The notes beneath the pieces are model-generated. The model saw only the letters and a list, made by a program, of their open reading frames with translations. It was not told the DNA's origin and made no database searches. A stretch of 64,000 bases of DNA, taken from assembly GCF_016908395.1 (NCBI RefSeq), contig NZ_JAFBDU010000001.1, positions 1,054,001-1,118,000 on the forward strand, written 5' to 3'. Below are positions 37,290-47,625 of the stretch, in pieces (the first letter of the stretch is position 1; every line of letters starts with the position of its first letter). Made by a program: the position numbers and the translations under genes. The stretch comes from Metabacillus crassostreae (GTDB taxonomy: Bacteria; Bacillota; Bacilli; Bacillales; Bacillaceae).

Positions 37290-38318
37290 TTAAGGATGTA
37301 GCACAACTTTGCCACAATTACCTTCAATCATAAGGTCAAAACCTTTTTCAAACTCTTCTAAAGAAAAGTGATGAGTGATCATCGGTTTTACATCCACTTG
37401 ACCTGAGTGGATTAAGCTTGAAACCTGTTGCCATGTTTCAAACATTTTCCTACCTGTTATACCTTTTACCGTTACCCCTTTGAAAACGATATCATTTGTA
37501 ACATCAAATTCAATTGGGCGAACCGGTAAGCTTAAGATCGAAACTCTCCCACCATTTGTGACCATTTTAAAACCTTGATTCATAGCTATTGGGTGACCTG
37601 ACATTTCACAGACAACATCCACACCGTTTCCTGCTGTCAGTTTTTGTACAACATGAAGTGGATCATCAATTTTGGAATTAACAATAGTAGTTGCTCCCAT
37701 CATTTTTGCTAATGTAAGTCGATAGTCATTTAGATCAAAAGCTATCACTTGTGCTGCACCTGCTGCCTTAGCAACACCAACAGCCATAATGCCAATAGGT
37801 CCACAACCAATAATTGCTACTGTTTTCCCCACAACATCTCCTGAAAGAACAGTATGAACCGCATTACCCATTGGTTCTTGAATTGCCGCAACATCAAAAG
37901 GCATTTCTTTTGGATTTACCCAAATATTACCCGAAGGTATTGCAACATACTCAGCAAAACATCCTTGTGTGTCCACACCAATAATTTTTGTGTTTTTACA
38001 TATATGTGCACTTCCAGTTAAACATTGTGAACATTTCCCGCAGACTAAATGTGTTTCAGCTGAAACGGAATCACCAATTGAAATATTTGTCACTTTAGAG
38101 CCTATTTCTACTACTTCTCCTGAAAATTCATGACCAAAAACATATGGTGGATTTACACGACTTTCAGACCATTCATCCCATTTATAGATATGAACATCAG
38201 TTCCACATATTGAAGTGGCCTTTACCTTAATTAACACTTCATCCTCGGCTATGCTTGGAATATCAACCATCTGCAATTTTGCCCCATAACCGTGGTGATG
38301 CTTTACAACCGCTTTCAT
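37290..38318 (-). CDS. tdh: L-threonine 3-dehydrogenase
   Basis: Tdh oxidises threonine to 2-amino-3-ketobutyrate with NAD+, feeding Kbl. The 342-residue medium-chain dehydrogenase shows TSICGTDVHIYKWDEW (catalytic zinc Cys), FGHEFSGEVVEIG, the structural zinc cysteines in LVCGKCSQCLTGSAHIC, and the NAD-binding GCGPIGIMAVGVAKAAGA. The ATG at 38318 is chosen because GGGTGG lies just upstream; the frame continues to 38339 without a ribosome site. The threonine-specific WDEW motif distinguishes it from generic sorbitol dehydrogenases. Confidence 0.94.
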   Translation of the reverse strand: MKAVVKHHHGYGAKLQMVDIPSIAEDEVLIKVKATSICGTDVHIYKWDEWSESRVNPPYVFGHEFSGEVVEIGSKVTNISIGDSVSAETHLVCGKCSQCLTGSAHICKNTKIIGVDTQGCFAEYVAIPSGNIWVNPKEMPFDVAAIQEPMGNAVHTVLSGDVVGKTVAIIGCGPIGIMAVGVAKAAGAAQVIAFDLNDYRLTLAKMMGATTIVNSKIDDPLHVVQKLTAGNGVDVVCEMSGHPIAMNQGFKMVTNGGRVSILSLPVRPIEFDVTNDIVFKGVTVKGITGRKMFETWQQVSSLIHSGQVDVKPMITHHFSLEEFEKGFDLMIEGNCGKVVLHP

Positions 38319-38654
38319 TTTTCCACCCAAGAAAAACACCCCTTAAAGTTAAAACCTTTATATATCTATATTTTAACATAATTATTTGCTTTGTAAATAT
38401 ATGTGTCTCTTTATAGTGGACAAATGATTGTATATAAAATAAAATTTAAAATTTATATCTATACACCTATAATTACGAATGCAAACTATTTTAGTTTACA
38501 TAATATTATTATGATTTAATTAAATTTACTGTTTTCACAGAAGTCATGTATTTTTACTCTCTATTAAAATGATAGCTAATGAAAAGGTTACAAGAACTTT
38601 ATGAAAAAGGGCATAAAAAAAAGATTGATGAATAATCATCAACCTTTTTAATCG
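38319..38654. other. Intergenic region tdh-korB
   Basis: No gene. It contains the korB terminator and, at 38493-38515, a 23-nt AT-rich sequence with a CATAAT/ATTATG dyad that is identical to 17768-17790. No T-box or riboswitch pattern was seen upstream of tdh. Confidence 0.4.
38621..38646 (-). terminator. korB terminator
   Basis: The stem AAGATTGATG/CATCAACCTT (one mismatch) is followed by a long T-run on the minus strand. Confidence 0.85.
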
Positions 38655-39524
38655 TTACATAAATTCTGCAACTAATTTATTGAACACTTCTTCATCAATC
38701 TCTAAATCAGCTTGTGATAATGGCTTTTCGCTGTAGCCAGTTAAAAGTTCTTGATAAGATTTTTGCTCAGTGTTTTGATAGATCAGTCCTGTTACTAATC
38801 CTTTATGCTTCATAAGTGTTTGCATGGCCGTTTCTTTGCTATGTGGATCATAGCCTTCCACATCTGCAAGTTTAGTTAAATTTTCTTTAAACCAATCATA
38901 AGTATTTACCTTGTTATAAGTAACACAAGGACTAAACACATTGATAAGTGAAAATCCTTTATGATTAATTCCAGCTTCTATTAAGGCAGTTAAGTCTTTC
39001 AAATCAGTTGAAAAGCTTTGAGCAACAAATGTTGCACCAGCTGTTAATGCCATTTCCATAACAGATAAAGCAGATTCAATTGAACCTTCTGGCGTACTTT
39101 TCGTTACAAAACCAGCATCACTACGTGGAGATGTTTGTCCTTTAGTTAATCCGTAAATTTGATTATCCATAACAATATACGTAATATCTATGTTACGTCG
39201 AATTGCATGAATTGTATGTCCCATTCCGATTGCAAAGCCGTCACCATCACCACCTGACGCAATAACAGTTAAATCTTTATTGGCCATTTTTACACCTTGA
39301 GCTATTGGTAAAGATCGACCATGAATTCCATGGAAGCCATAAGAGTTAATGTATCCGGAAATACGACCTGAACAGCCAATTCCAGATACAACAGCTAAGT
39401 CCTCTGGTGTTAAGCCTACATTTGCAGAGGCTCGCTGTATTGCAGCTTGAACAGAAAAATCCCCACAGCCAGGACACCAGTTTGGTTTTACATTATTTCG
39501 AAAATCTTTAAAAGTTGTCGCCAT
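38655..39524 (-). CDS. korB: 2-oxoacid:ferredoxin oxidoreductase, beta subunit
   Basis: KorB is the thiamine-pyrophosphate subunit of the enzyme that converts 2-oxoglutarate (or related 2-oxoacids) and CoA to acyl-CoA, CO2 and reduced ferredoxin. The 289-residue protein has the cluster cysteines in PNWCPGCGDF, GIGCSGR, and the TPP-binding GGDGDGFAIGMGH ... NQIYGLTKGQ. The ATG at 39524 follows AAGGAG and directly abuts the end of korA. Assignment to 2-oxoglutarate rather than pyruvate follows B. subtilis annotation and is not proven. Confidence 0.9.
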   Translation of the reverse strand: MATTFKDFRNNVKPNWCPGCGDFSVQAAIQRASANVGLTPEDLAVVSGIGCSGRISGYINSYGFHGIHGRSLPIAQGVKMANKDLTVIASGGDGDGFAIGMGHTIHAIRRNIDITYIVMDNQIYGLTKGQTSPRSDAGFVTKSTPEGSIESALSVMEMALTAGATFVAQSFSTDLKDLTALIEAGINHKGFSLINVFSPCVTYNKVNTYDWFKENLTKLADVEGYDPHSKETAMQTLMKHKGLVTGLIYQNTEQKSYQELLTGYSEKPLSQADLEIDEEVFNKLVAEFM

Positions 39525-39525
39525 T

Positions 39526-41262
39526 TTATAACAACTCCTTACTTCTCGTATGAATTTCATGAGGAAGGAATGGATTACCGTCATATTTTAATAATGATGA
39601 AATTTTCTTTGCATTCCCAACATTCATTTTTAATAAACTTGCTAATTGACCAGTAGCATTATTTTCAACAACAATAACTTTTTTAGCAGCTTCTACTAAG
39701 GGCTCCAATTCTTCAGTTGGAAAAGGATGGATTAAACGTATTTGTGCATGATTCACCTTAATCCCATCCTCTTCTAAACGAGTTATAGCTTCCTCTATTG
39801 TACCTCTAGTTGAAATATACCCAACAAGTAAAACGTCCGGATTTTCATGTTGAAGATTTTTATAAACAGGATTTTTAAACGCAAGACCATCTAGTTTTCT
39901 AAGTCGCTTATCCATTTGTGCTACACGGTTGCTAGCTGATTCTGATGGCTTACCAGTTTCTTCATGCTCAACACCTGTTACATGGTGAATACCATTTTTC
40001 ATTCCTGGAATAACTCGTGGTGAAACACCATCTTCTGTTACTTCAAAACGCTTGAAGTATGCTTTATTCTCTGATTCAGGTAAATCTTCCGTTAATAGCT
40101 TTCCGCGACGAATATTTATTTCACTATAATCTAATGGCTCCACAGTTTGTTTTCCTAAAGATAATTGAAGATCAGTTAAAAGAATAACAGGTACTTGATA
40201 TTCCTCAGCTATATTAAATGCTTCTATTGTGTCATAAAATGCCTCTTGAACTGTACTTGGAGCCATGACAACTTTAGGAATTTCACCATGTGTGCCATAT
40301 ATCATGGCCATTAAATCCGATTGCTCCTGCTTTGTCGGTAATCCTGTACTTGGACCACCTCTTTGAGTATCAATAATAACAAGAGGTTGTTCTGTCATTC
40401 CTGAAAGTCCAATAGCTTCCATCATTAGTGATAATCCAGGACCAGCAGATGCTGTAAATGTGCGTGCACCAGCATAATTAGCACCGATTGCCATTGTACA
40501 TGCGGCAATTTCATCCTCTGTTTGAATAACAGCCCCACCGAATTTCGGCATTTTTTCTATTAAGTATTCCATAATTTCAGAAGCAGGTGTTATAGGATAA
40601 GCTGCCATAAAGCGAGACCCACCAGCAATTGCACCTAAAGCTATTGCATCGTTACCAATCATAAACATCCGCTTATGACCATCTGCTTTTTCAAGAAACA
40701 TATCTTGTCGGTTAAAACCAAGCTCTTCTTTTAAATACGCGGCACCCTTTGAGATTGCTTCCATATTTTTTTCAACAATCTTTTCACCTTTTTTACCATA
40801 TGTATCATTTACCACTTCATGATACTGATTAGGTTCAATATCTAAAATGGCACTTGTTGCACCAATTGCTACCATGTTTTTCATCAATGAAGTGCCTAAT
40901 TCAGTAGCAATTTCAGTAAAAGGAACAGAATATAATGTTACATTGTCACTTTCTGGTATACTTGGCTTAAATTTAGCATCTGCAAGGACAATTCCACCAT
41001 CTCTTAGCTCATGGAAATTCACATCAATTGTCTCTTGATCAAAAGCTACTAATATATCAAGATTATCAGAAATAGATCGAACCTGTTTTGTACTCACACG
41101 AATTTTGTTATTTGTATGTCCACCTTTAATACGTGAAGAAAAGTGGCGGTATCCGTATAAAAAATAACCTAGTCGGTTTAATGCAATAGAGAAAACTTCA
41201 CCAGTACTTTCAATACCTTCTCCTTGCTGTCCTCCAACTTTCCAGGAAAGCTGATTTATCAT
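39526..41262 (-). CDS. korA: 2-oxoacid:ferredoxin oxidoreductase, alpha (gamma-alpha fused) subunit
   Basis: A 578-residue fusion: residues about 1-190 form the gamma domain (WKVGGQQGEGIESTGEVFS ... RIKGGHTNN), the rest the alpha pyrimidine-binding region (YPITPASEIMEYL, FTASAGPGLSLMMEAIGL, QRGGPSTGLPTKQEQ) and the transketolase C-like domain. The ATG at 41262 has GAGGGGTG upstream; the frame upstream of it lacks a ribosome site. It overlaps the korB translation region (1-nt gap), so the two subunits are co-translated. Confidence 0.92.
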   Translation of the reverse strand: MINQLSWKVGGQQGEGIESTGEVFSIALNRLGYFLYGYRHFSSRIKGGHTNNKIRVSTKQVRSISDNLDILVAFDQETIDVNFHELRDGGIVLADAKFKPSIPESDNVTLYSVPFTEIATELGTSLMKNMVAIGATSAILDIEPNQYHEVVNDTYGKKGEKIVEKNMEAISKGAAYLKEELGFNRQDMFLEKADGHKRMFMIGNDAIALGAIAGGSRFMAAYPITPASEIMEYLIEKMPKFGGAVIQTEDEIAACTMAIGANYAGARTFTASAGPGLSLMMEAIGLSGMTEQPLVIIDTQRGGPSTGLPTKQEQSDLMAMIYGTHGEIPKVVMAPSTVQEAFYDTIEAFNIAEEYQVPVILLTDLQLSLGKQTVEPLDYSEINIRRGKLLTEDLPESENKAYFKRFEVTEDGVSPRVIPGMKNGIHHVTGVEHEETGKPSESASNRVAQMDKRLRKLDGLAFKNPVYKNLQHENPDVLLVGYISTRGTIEEAITRLEEDGIKVNHAQIRLIHPFPTEELEPLVEAAKKVIVVENNATGQLASLLKMNVGNAKKISSLLKYDGNPFLPHEIHTRSKELL

Positions 41263-41453
41263 GTAATTACACCCCTCTATAAAGCAATGTTGAAATTTTT
41301 TATATATAACTATCAGTTTATCAATAATCTTGTCGAATTTCATTATTATATCATCTGAAATTTCTTCAGACTACACTAAACGTATCAATTGTAGACTTTT
41401 CAACAAAAAATTACAAGAGTTTCACTTTAATAGAGTAAAAGTCTTTGGGTATA

Positions 41454-42377
41454 TCAAAAATTGATATGTTCAAGGAAATTTCGATACATAAACTTATGTA
41501 CGAGTTCTTCGTTGTAATGTTTTTGAAGCTCATTAAGCAATGTTGCATAACATGCATAATTTTCTAAACCTTCTATTGTTACATCGATCCCATCAAAATC
41601 CGATCCAAATCCAAGCTGATTTTCACCACCTAATCCACAAATATAATCCACATGTTTTATAACATCTGAAATTGTTGGATTACTTTTACTCGTTGTAAAA
41701 AATGGAACAAACGTCACACCTATCATACCTTTATTTTTTAATAGAGCAACAATTTGTTCATCTCGTAGGTTTCTTACATGCGGACAAATCGAATAAGCAT
41801 TTGAATGGGATGCAATCGGGTACTTAGCTATTTCTAGTGCTTCCCAAAAGCTTCTTTCACTAGCATGTGAAACATCTGTCCATAGCTGTTTTTCATTTAA
41901 ATACTCAATAACATTTCGACCAAAGTTTGTTAAACCACCATTTCTTTTTTCATGTGCTCCATCTGCCACCAGATTAGCAAAATTCCATGTCAAACCAACC
42001 GATCTAACTCCCAATTGGTACAAAATTTGTAGATTCTTTAACTGATCTCCTATCGCATCACATCCTTCTAAGGTTAAAACTGCGCCTATTTCTTGCTTAG
42101 TTAATTGATCAATATCTGATTTTGTTTTTATTAGTTTTATTTCTGGATAAAACTTAACGATTTTTTCATAAAAGATCGTAATTTGTTGTAAAGCAATGTC
42201 CATTCTATTAATAAACGGAGCATCTTCAGGAATAAAGATGGCAAAACACTGGATATTATTGTTCATTTTTTTTAGTTTTGAGATTGAAACCTGGAGTCTC
42301 TCATCTTGGTAAACGTCTATATCAGGTTCTCTCCATAGCTTATATAATAAATCACAATGAGCATCAAATATTATCAT
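41454..42377 (-). CDS. Membrane dipeptidase family (M19) peptidase
   Basis: A 307-residue zinc dipeptidase-like protein. The metal-binding HCD motif opens the protein (FDAHCDLLYK, residues about 4-13); the bridging glutamate is in LTLEGCDAIG; later ligands are in DVSHASERSF and PIASHSNAYSICPHVRNL, and GFGSDFDGID closes the site. M19 enzymes cleave dipeptides including those with a D-residue; the natural substrate here is unknown. Start ATG at 42377. It lies between korA and spoVS, with a short terminator-like palindrome upstream. Confidence 0.9.
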   Translation of the reverse strand: MIIFDAHCDLLYKLWREPDIDVYQDERLQVSISKLKKMNNNIQCFAIFIPEDAPFINRMDIALQQITIFYEKIVKFYPEIKLIKTKSDIDQLTKQEIGAVLTLEGCDAIGDQLKNLQILYQLGVRSVGLTWNFANLVADGAHEKRNGGLTNFGRNVIEYLNEKQLWTDVSHASERSFWEALEIAKYPIASHSNAYSICPHVRNLRDEQIVALLKNKGMIGVTFVPFFTTSKSNPTISDVIKHVDYICGLGGENQLGFGSDFDGIDVTIEGLENYACYATLLNELQKHYNEELVHKFMYRNFLEHINF

Positions 42378-42513
42378 TACTCATTACTCCTTTCTATATT
42401 GTGAAAAACTCTCATTTTGTTTTAGATATTTTGAGGGTCAATAAGTGAGTCTTATTGTTCGATAATCAGGTTAATAACCTACTGTGTTTAGAACCTATAG
42501 AACATGACAAAAC

Positions 42514-42541
42514 AGGGCTTGACTCTATTGAGTCAAGCCCT
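42514..42541 (-). terminator. spoVS terminator
   Basis: A perfect 12-bp stem, AGGGCTTGACTC/GAGTCAAGCCCT, loop TATT; the T-run after it on the minus strand is short (TGTTTTG). Confidence 0.75.
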
Positions 42542-42580
42542 TGTATTATTAACATCACATATATAAAGAATCTAACGCTT

Positions 42581-42841
42581 TCAACGCGGCTCCACAATTA
42601 ACTTAATAGCTGTTCTTTCTTCGCCATCTATTAAAATATCTGTAAAAGCAGGTATACAAATTAAGTCTACACCACTTGGCGCTACAAATCCTCTAGCAAT
42701 TGCTACAGCCTTTACAGCTTGATTCAATGCACCAGCACCAATTGCTTGTATTTCTGCTCCACCACGTTCTCTTAATACCCCTGCTAATGCACCAGCTACA
42801 GAGTTAGGATTTGATTTTGCTGAAACCTTTAATATTTCCAT
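42581..42841 (-). CDS. spoVS: SpoVS, stage V sporulation protein S
   Basis: SpoVS is a small Alba-like nucleic-acid-binding protein needed for spore coat and cortex completion and affecting septation. The 86-residue sequence is near-invariant in spore formers: EILKVSAKSNPNSVAGALAG, RGGAEIQAIGAGALNQAVKA, and the GVDLICIPAFTDI segment. The ATG at 42841 gives the family start and follows AAGGGGGAACT. A consensus sigma-H promoter lies 125 nt upstream. Confidence 0.97.
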   Translation of the reverse strand: MEILKVSAKSNPNSVAGALAGVLRERGGAEIQAIGAGALNQAVKAVAIARGFVAPSGVDLICIPAFTDILIDGEERTAIKLIVEPR

Positions 42842-42965
42842 TTCTAGTTCCCCCTTAGTTTTCAATGAATCCTTGAGTGTTCATTAGAACAATCATTGGC
42901 ATATCTTGTTTAAAGGCTCCCCTTACCTACCTTTAAACAGTATTAGTTAATCATCCAATGATACT

Positions 42966-42995
42966 ATATTCACTAGAGTTGGAAAATATTCCTGC
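42966..42995 (-). promoter_or_regulatory. Sigma-H promoter of spoVS
   Basis: On the minus strand, GCAGGAATA (42987-42995) and AGTGAATAT (42966-42974) match the sigma-H -35 (RnAGGAWWW) and -10 (RnnGAATWW) at every defined position, with 12 nt between. spoVS is sigma-H dependent in B. subtilis. The rest of 42842-43175 shows no gene. Confidence 0.85.
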
Positions 42996-43175
42996 TTGTT
43001 CGTACATTAATTCGAAATCTGCGAATAGAAAGGAAATGCTTATAACAAAATCAACAGTACAGCAAAGCACTAAAAAGGATTTAGCACTAGATCTGTTTAA
43101 CTAAGATGGAGACATTTTGATTACAATTAAAGCTAAGCGTGAAATATGTGTTTATTGTTGAAGAGCTCTTTTTAC

Positions 43176-43970
43176 TTATTCAAAAAACATATGATCATCA
43201 TTAATTAGGATACGCTCAATCTTACTTGCTTTTCCAGTTTTATCATCTATATCAATAATAACTCCACTTAATTGTTTACGACCTTCAGCGACATCGTGAC
43301 GCACAGGTAAACTTGTTAAAAAACGTTTTAGGATCATATCTTTATCCACACCCAATATTCCATCGTAAGGACCTGTCATTCCTACATCCGTAATATAAGC
43401 TGTACCTTTATCTAATATTCTATTGTCAGAGGTTTGAACATGTGTATGTGTTCCTACAACAGCAGACACTCGTCCATTCAAATACCAGCCCATTGCCTGT
43501 TTCTCACTAGTTGCCTCTGCATGAAAATCCACAAAGATAATGGAAGTTCGCTTCTGAGCTTCTTCAATCAATTCATCAGCTTTTCTGAATGGACAATCTG
43601 AAGGAGGAAGAAACGCACGACCTTGTAAATTGATAACAGCAATCTCCTTCCCTCCAACAGTAATAAAGACCATCCCTTTACCTGGGTTATCAACAGGAAA
43701 ATTTGCTGGTCTGATCATTTTCGTTGCTTTGTCTATAAACTCGAAGATTTCACGGTTATCCCAAGTATGATTCCCCATCGTCACTACATGTGCACCATTC
43801 TCGATAAATTGCTGGTACATTTTCTCAGTGATCCCTCGACCATGTGCTGCATTTTCTCCGTTGATAATTACAGCTTGTGGACGATATTTAGTTTTTAATT
43901 TAGGTAAATATTCCTTAATCATTTCACGACCTGGTGACCCAAAAATATCTCCAATAAACAATAACTTCAT
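43176..43970 (-). CDS. ymdB: YmdB, metallophosphoesterase
   Basis: YmdB is a dinuclear metal phosphodiesterase (shown to hydrolyse 2',3'-cyclic nucleotides) that controls biofilm versus motility gene expression. The 264-residue protein shows the calcineurin-type ligands in order: FIGDIFGSPGR, INGENAAHG, VVTMGNHTWDNREI, IIFVDFHAEATSEKQ, VVGTHTHVQTSD. It is 166 nt downstream of rny, the conserved rny-ymdB-spoVS order. Confidence 0.95.
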   Translation of the reverse strand: MKLLFIGDIFGSPGREMIKEYLPKLKTKYRPQAVIINGENAAHGRGITEKMYQQFIENGAHVVTMGNHTWDNREIFEFIDKATKMIRPANFPVDNPGKGMVFITVGGKEIAVINLQGRAFLPPSDCPFRKADELIEEAQKRTSIIFVDFHAEATSEKQAMGWYLNGRVSAVVGTHTHVQTSDNRILDKGTAYITDVGMTGPYDGILGVDKDMILKRFLTSLPVRHDVAEGRKQLSGVIIDIDDKTGKASKIERILINDDHMFFE

Positions 43971-44106
43971 AATTAAAAGCCCTCTCTGTCATATTAATTT
44001 TAAGTTTCTTTTTCTTATAAGACTGTCTATATGTATAAATTGCAGTTTCAATTATTTCTTTAAACCTATTTATGTTCCTACTTAGTGTTACACAAAAAAC
44101 GCAAAA

Positions 44107-44136
44107 AATAAAGCGGTGCATATCTGCACCACTTTA
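44107..44136 (-). terminator. rny terminator
   Basis: The stem AATAAAGCGGTGCA with TGCACCACTTTATT (one mismatch) is followed by TTTTTTG on the minus strand. Confidence 0.85.
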
Positions 44137-45702
44137 TTATTTTGCATATTCAACTGCCCTTGTTTCACGAATCACCGTTACTTTAATATGACCAGGATAG
44201 TCTAATTCTTCTTCAATTCGTTTTCGTATATCTCTCGCTAAGCGATGTGCTTGTAAATCATCAATACTATCAGGTTTAACCATGATACGAACTTCACGAC
44301 CAGCCTGAATTGCAAATGACTTTTCAACACCCTCATAAGATTCAGAGATTTCCTCAAGCTTTTCTAGACGACGAATGTAGTTTTCAAGTGTTTCACTACG
44401 TGCGCCTGGTCTAGCAGCAGACAATGCATCAGCTGCAGCAACGATCACTGCTATAATTGACGTTGGCTCTGTATCACCATGATGAGATGCTATACTGTTG
44501 ATAACAACTGGATGCTCTTTGTATTTTGTACCAAGTTCTACACCAATTTCAACATGACTTCCTTCAACTTCATGGTCAATTGCTTTACCGATGTCATGTA
44601 ATAAACCAGCTCGTTTAGCTAACATCACATCTTCACCAAGTTCTGCAGCCATTAATCCAGATAAATAAGCTACCTCAGTTGAATGCTTTAATACATTTTG
44701 ACCATAGCTTGTACGGAATTTCAAACGACCAAGAATTTTAATTAAATCTGGATGCAGCCCATGTACCCCAACTTCAAAAGTTGTTTGTTCTCCAGTTTCT
44801 CGGATGTATTCGTCAACCTCACGACGAGATTTTTCAACCATCTCTTCAATACGTGCAGGATGAATACGTCCATCTTGAACAAGCTTATCAAGAGCAATTC
44901 TTGCTGTTTCACGTCGAATAGGGTCAAAGCCTGATAAAATAACTGCTTCTGGTGTATCATCAATGATAAGATCAATACCCGTTAATGTTTCTAACGTACG
45001 TATATTACGACCTTCACGTCCAATAATACGCCCCTTCATTTCGTCATTTGGAAGGTTAACAACTGAAACTGTTGTTTCAGCTACATGATCTGCCGCACAT
45101 CGTTGAATAGCAAGTGACAGGATTTCTTTCGCCTTTTTATCTGCCTCTTCTTTTGCACGATTTTCGCTATCTTTAATCATTATAGCGATATCATGTGTGA
45201 GTTCATTTTCTACCTTTTCAAGAATGATTGACTTAGCTTCATCTCGAGTAAGGCTAGATACGCGTTCTAGCTCTGTTTGCTGTTTACGCACAATCTCGTC
45301 CACTTTGCTTTCCATCTCTTCAATATGCTGTTGTCTGTCATTAAGAGAATCTTCTTTTTTCTCTAGCATAACTTCACGTTTATCTAAAGACTCGTTCTTA
45401 CGATCGAGATTCTCTTCTTTTTGTAATAAGCGATTTTCTTGTTTTTGAAGTTCATTCCTTCTTTCACGAACTTCTTGTTCTGCTTCTGTTCGCAACTTAT
45501 GGATTTCATCTTTAGCTTCAAGAAGCGCTTCCTTTTTCGTTGCCTCTGCATCACGTTTTGCTTCTTCTATAATCTGCTCAGCAGCATTATTAGCTCCAGC
45601 AATTTTCGCTTCTGCAATAGATTTACGAACAAAATAGCCAACAACTGCACCGACGATTAGGCCAAGCAAAATGGAGATGATTATTGATACTATGTCCATC
45701 AT
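44137..45702 (-). CDS. rny: RNase Y, endoribonuclease
   Basis: RNase Y is the membrane-anchored endonuclease that starts most mRNA decay in bacilli. The 521-residue protein has an N-terminal membrane helix (about 4-26), a long charged coiled coil (30-200), a KH RNA-binding domain ([19 protein letters not shown]), and the catalytic HD domain ([12 protein letters not shown]) before residue 400. Two adjacent ATGs (45702, 45699) follow AGGAGGTG. Its leader is unusually long, about 210 nt. Confidence 0.96.
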   Translation of the reverse strand: MMDIVSIIISILLGLIVGAVVGYFVRKSIAEAKIAGANNAAEQIIEEAKRDAEATKKEALLEAKDEIHKLRTEAEQEVRERRNELQKQENRLLQKEENLDRKNESLDKREVMLEKKEDSLNDRQQHIEEMESKVDEIVRKQQTELERVSSLTRDEAKSIILEKVENELTHDIAIMIKDSENRAKEEADKKAKEILSLAIQRCAADHVAETTVSVVNLPNDEMKGRIIGREGRNIRTLETLTGIDLIIDDTPEAVILSGFDPIRRETARIALDKLVQDGRIHPARIEEMVEKSRREVDEYIRETGEQTTFEVGVHGLHPDLIKILGRLKFRTSYGQNVLKHSTEVAYLSGLMAAELGEDVMLAKRAGLLHDIGKAIDHEVEGSHVEIGVELGTKYKEHPVVINSIASHHGDTEPTSIIAVIVAAADALSAARPGARSETLENYIRRLEKLEEISESYEGVEKSFAIQAGREVRIMVKPDSIDDLQAHRLARDIRKRIEEELDYPGHIKVTVIRETRAVEYAK

Positions 45703-45919
45703 TACACCTCCTCTTGCTATGAACTTGTTTTTCTAGATTAAAGTGTCGGCATGTACATTGTTCAATTTAAGTTGTCAACATACAGCACAAAGCTTTCTGA
45801 TCATGTTGAACTTTGCGTCTTTATAAGTTTTTAGGAAGACCATTTCAAGTACCAACATTTTGTTTGCTTTTTAAAATTCTTCAATCATCATTCTACAAAA
45901 TTGTAAAATATACATCCTA

Positions 45920-45948
45920 ATTGTAAATCTGTGAATTTTTATTGTCAA
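45920..45948 (-). promoter_or_regulatory. rny promoter (sigma-A)
   Basis: On the minus strand, TTGACA (45943-45948), a 17-bp spacer and TACAAT (45920-45925). Transcription from about 45912 would give a 210-nt untranslated leader. The upstream gap to the recA terminator (45949-46309) has no gene or motif I recognise. Confidence 0.8.
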
Positions 45949-46309
45949 GCCTATGACCGTAGTGATTTCAGTGTTTCTAGCGATTTTGCTAAATAAATCA
46001 TTGAATCAACGAGATTAATTGTTGCTTTTTGTCGAATCACGTCGCATTAATAGCAGATATTTTCGACACACTATGATTATATCGAGATGAGTAATGATCA
46101 TGTATAGGTGTTACATCTTCACTAATTGATTTTACGACTATATGTAAGCTGAATCACGCTTTCAATCATGACGGGATTTTCTATGGCAGTGGTTTACAAT
46201 CTATTTTAGTGATATATTTTTGAAGATATATCTTTTTTAATAGTAACTTATTTTCACCCAATAACTTAGTTATATACTAAATATTTATGTAATACTAAAA
46301 TTTAAACAA

Positions 46310-46333
46310 AAAAAGGGCATATCTGCCCTTTTT
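46310..46333 (-). terminator. recA terminator
   Basis: A 10-bp stem (46310-46319 with 46324-46333), loop TATC, with a T-run on the minus strand. Confidence 0.9.
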
Positions 46334-46340
46334 TACTACC

Positions 46341-47375
46341 TTACTCTCCTAATAGGTTTAATTCTTCATTCTCAGGAGCAATTACTTCTTCATCTAATCC
46401 ATAATGCTTACGGATTTTCTCTTGAATCTCAAGTCTAATTGCTGGATTCTCTTTTAGGAATTGCTTGGCATTTTCACGACCTTGACCTAAGCGTTCTTCA
46501 TTATATGAATACCAAGAACCACTTTTTTGCACAAGATCAATATCTGTACCTAAGTCGACAATTTCACCTTCTTTAGAGATTCCCTCACCATACATAATGT
46601 CTACCTCAGCAACTTTAAAAGGAGGAGCAACTTTATTTTTCACAACTTTAATTTTCGTTTTGTTACCAACAATGTCATTTCCTTGCTTTAGTGTCTCTGC
46701 TCTACGAACCTCTAAACGTACAGATGAATAGAATTTAAGCGCACGGCCACCAGGAGTAGTTTCAGGATTTCCGAACATTACACCAATTTTTTCACGAATT
46801 TGGTTGATGAAGATAGCAATTGTTTTTGATTTATTAATAGATCCTGATAATTTACGTAAAGCCTGTGACATTAAACGTGCTTGAAGACCAACATGAGAAT
46901 CACCCATCTCACCTTCAATTTCAGCTTTTGGTACTAGAGCTGCAACTGAGTCAATTACAAGAATATCTACTGCTCCACTACGTACAAGAGCTTCAGCTAT
47001 TTCAAGTGCTTGTTCACCGGTATCAGGTTGTGATAATAATAGTTCATCAATATTAACACCGAGCTTTTGAGCATATACAGGATCAAGAGCGTGTTCTGCA
47101 TCAATAAATGCAGCTTGACCACCTTGTTGTTGTACTTCTGCAATTGCATGAAGAGCAACAGTGGTTTTACCAGAGCTCTCAGGACCATATATTTCTATTA
47201 TTCTACCACGTGGATATCCACCTACCCCTAATGCAGCATCAAGTGCAAGTGAACCACTTGGTGAAGTTAAAATCTTTCTATCTGTTTGTTCACCTAACTT
47301 CATTATAGAACCTTTACCAAATTGTTTCTCTATTTGTTTTAACGCCATATCTAAGGCAGCTTGACGATCGCTCAC
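46341..47375 (-). CDS. recA: RecA recombinase
   Basis: RecA forms filaments on single-stranded DNA for strand exchange and stimulates LexA self-cleavage. The 344-residue protein shows Walker A GPESSGKT (64-71), Walker B-type [12 protein letters not shown], the L1/L2 loop region ([20 protein letters not shown]) and an acidic C-terminus. The start is the GTG at 47375, with AGAGGAGG upstream; the open frame extends to 47450 through the promoter. The sequence is uninterrupted, with no intein. Confidence 0.98.
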   Translation of the reverse strand: MSDRQAALDMALKQIEKQFGKGSIMKLGEQTDRKILTSPSGSLALDAALGVGGYPRGRIIEIYGPESSGKTTVALHAIAEVQQQGGQAAFIDAEHALDPVYAQKLGVNIDELLLSQPDTGEQALEIAEALVRSGAVDILVIDSVAALVPKAEIEGEMGDSHVGLQARLMSQALRKLSGSINKSKTIAIFINQIREKIGVMFGNPETTPGGRALKFYSSVRLEVRRAETLKQGNDIVGNKTKIKVVKNKVAPPFKVAEVDIMYGEGISKEGEIVDLGTDIDLVQKSGSWYSYNEERLGQGRENAKQFLKENPAIRLEIQEKIRKHYGLDEEVIAPENEELNLLGE

Positions 47376-47406
47376 AAAATTTCCTCCTCTAAATGAATCT
47401 ATAATA

Positions 47407-47457
47407 AATATAACGCATTTTAAATCATTTGCCAAGTAAAAACCGAACATTTATTCG
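47407..47457 (-). promoter_or_regulatory. recA promoter with SOS box
   Basis: The -35 is TTGGCA (47430-47435), spacer 17 bp, -10 TATATT (47407-47412). Upstream, CGAATAAATGTTCG (47444-47457 on the minus strand) matches the LexA box of B. subtilis, placing recA in the SOS regulon with lexA and yneA. Confidence 0.85.
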
Positions 47458-47574
47458 ATTGTTTTAGCTATGAAATTTTCTTCATAATTATATTTTGTCT
47501 TACTAAAAATTCTATTTTCTCAGCATAATAACGTGCGAAAAGTCAATTTTAATTTTAGTATATCAATTCTAAGA

Positions 47575-47609
47575 AAAAAGATCTGAATAAGTACCTGATC
47601 AGATCTTTT
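47575..47609 (-). terminator. cinA terminator
   Basis: The stem AAAAGATCTGA/TCAGATCTTTT with a 12-nt loop has Ts following on the minus strand. Confidence 0.85.
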
Positions 47610-47625
47610 ATCATCAATTAGTATA

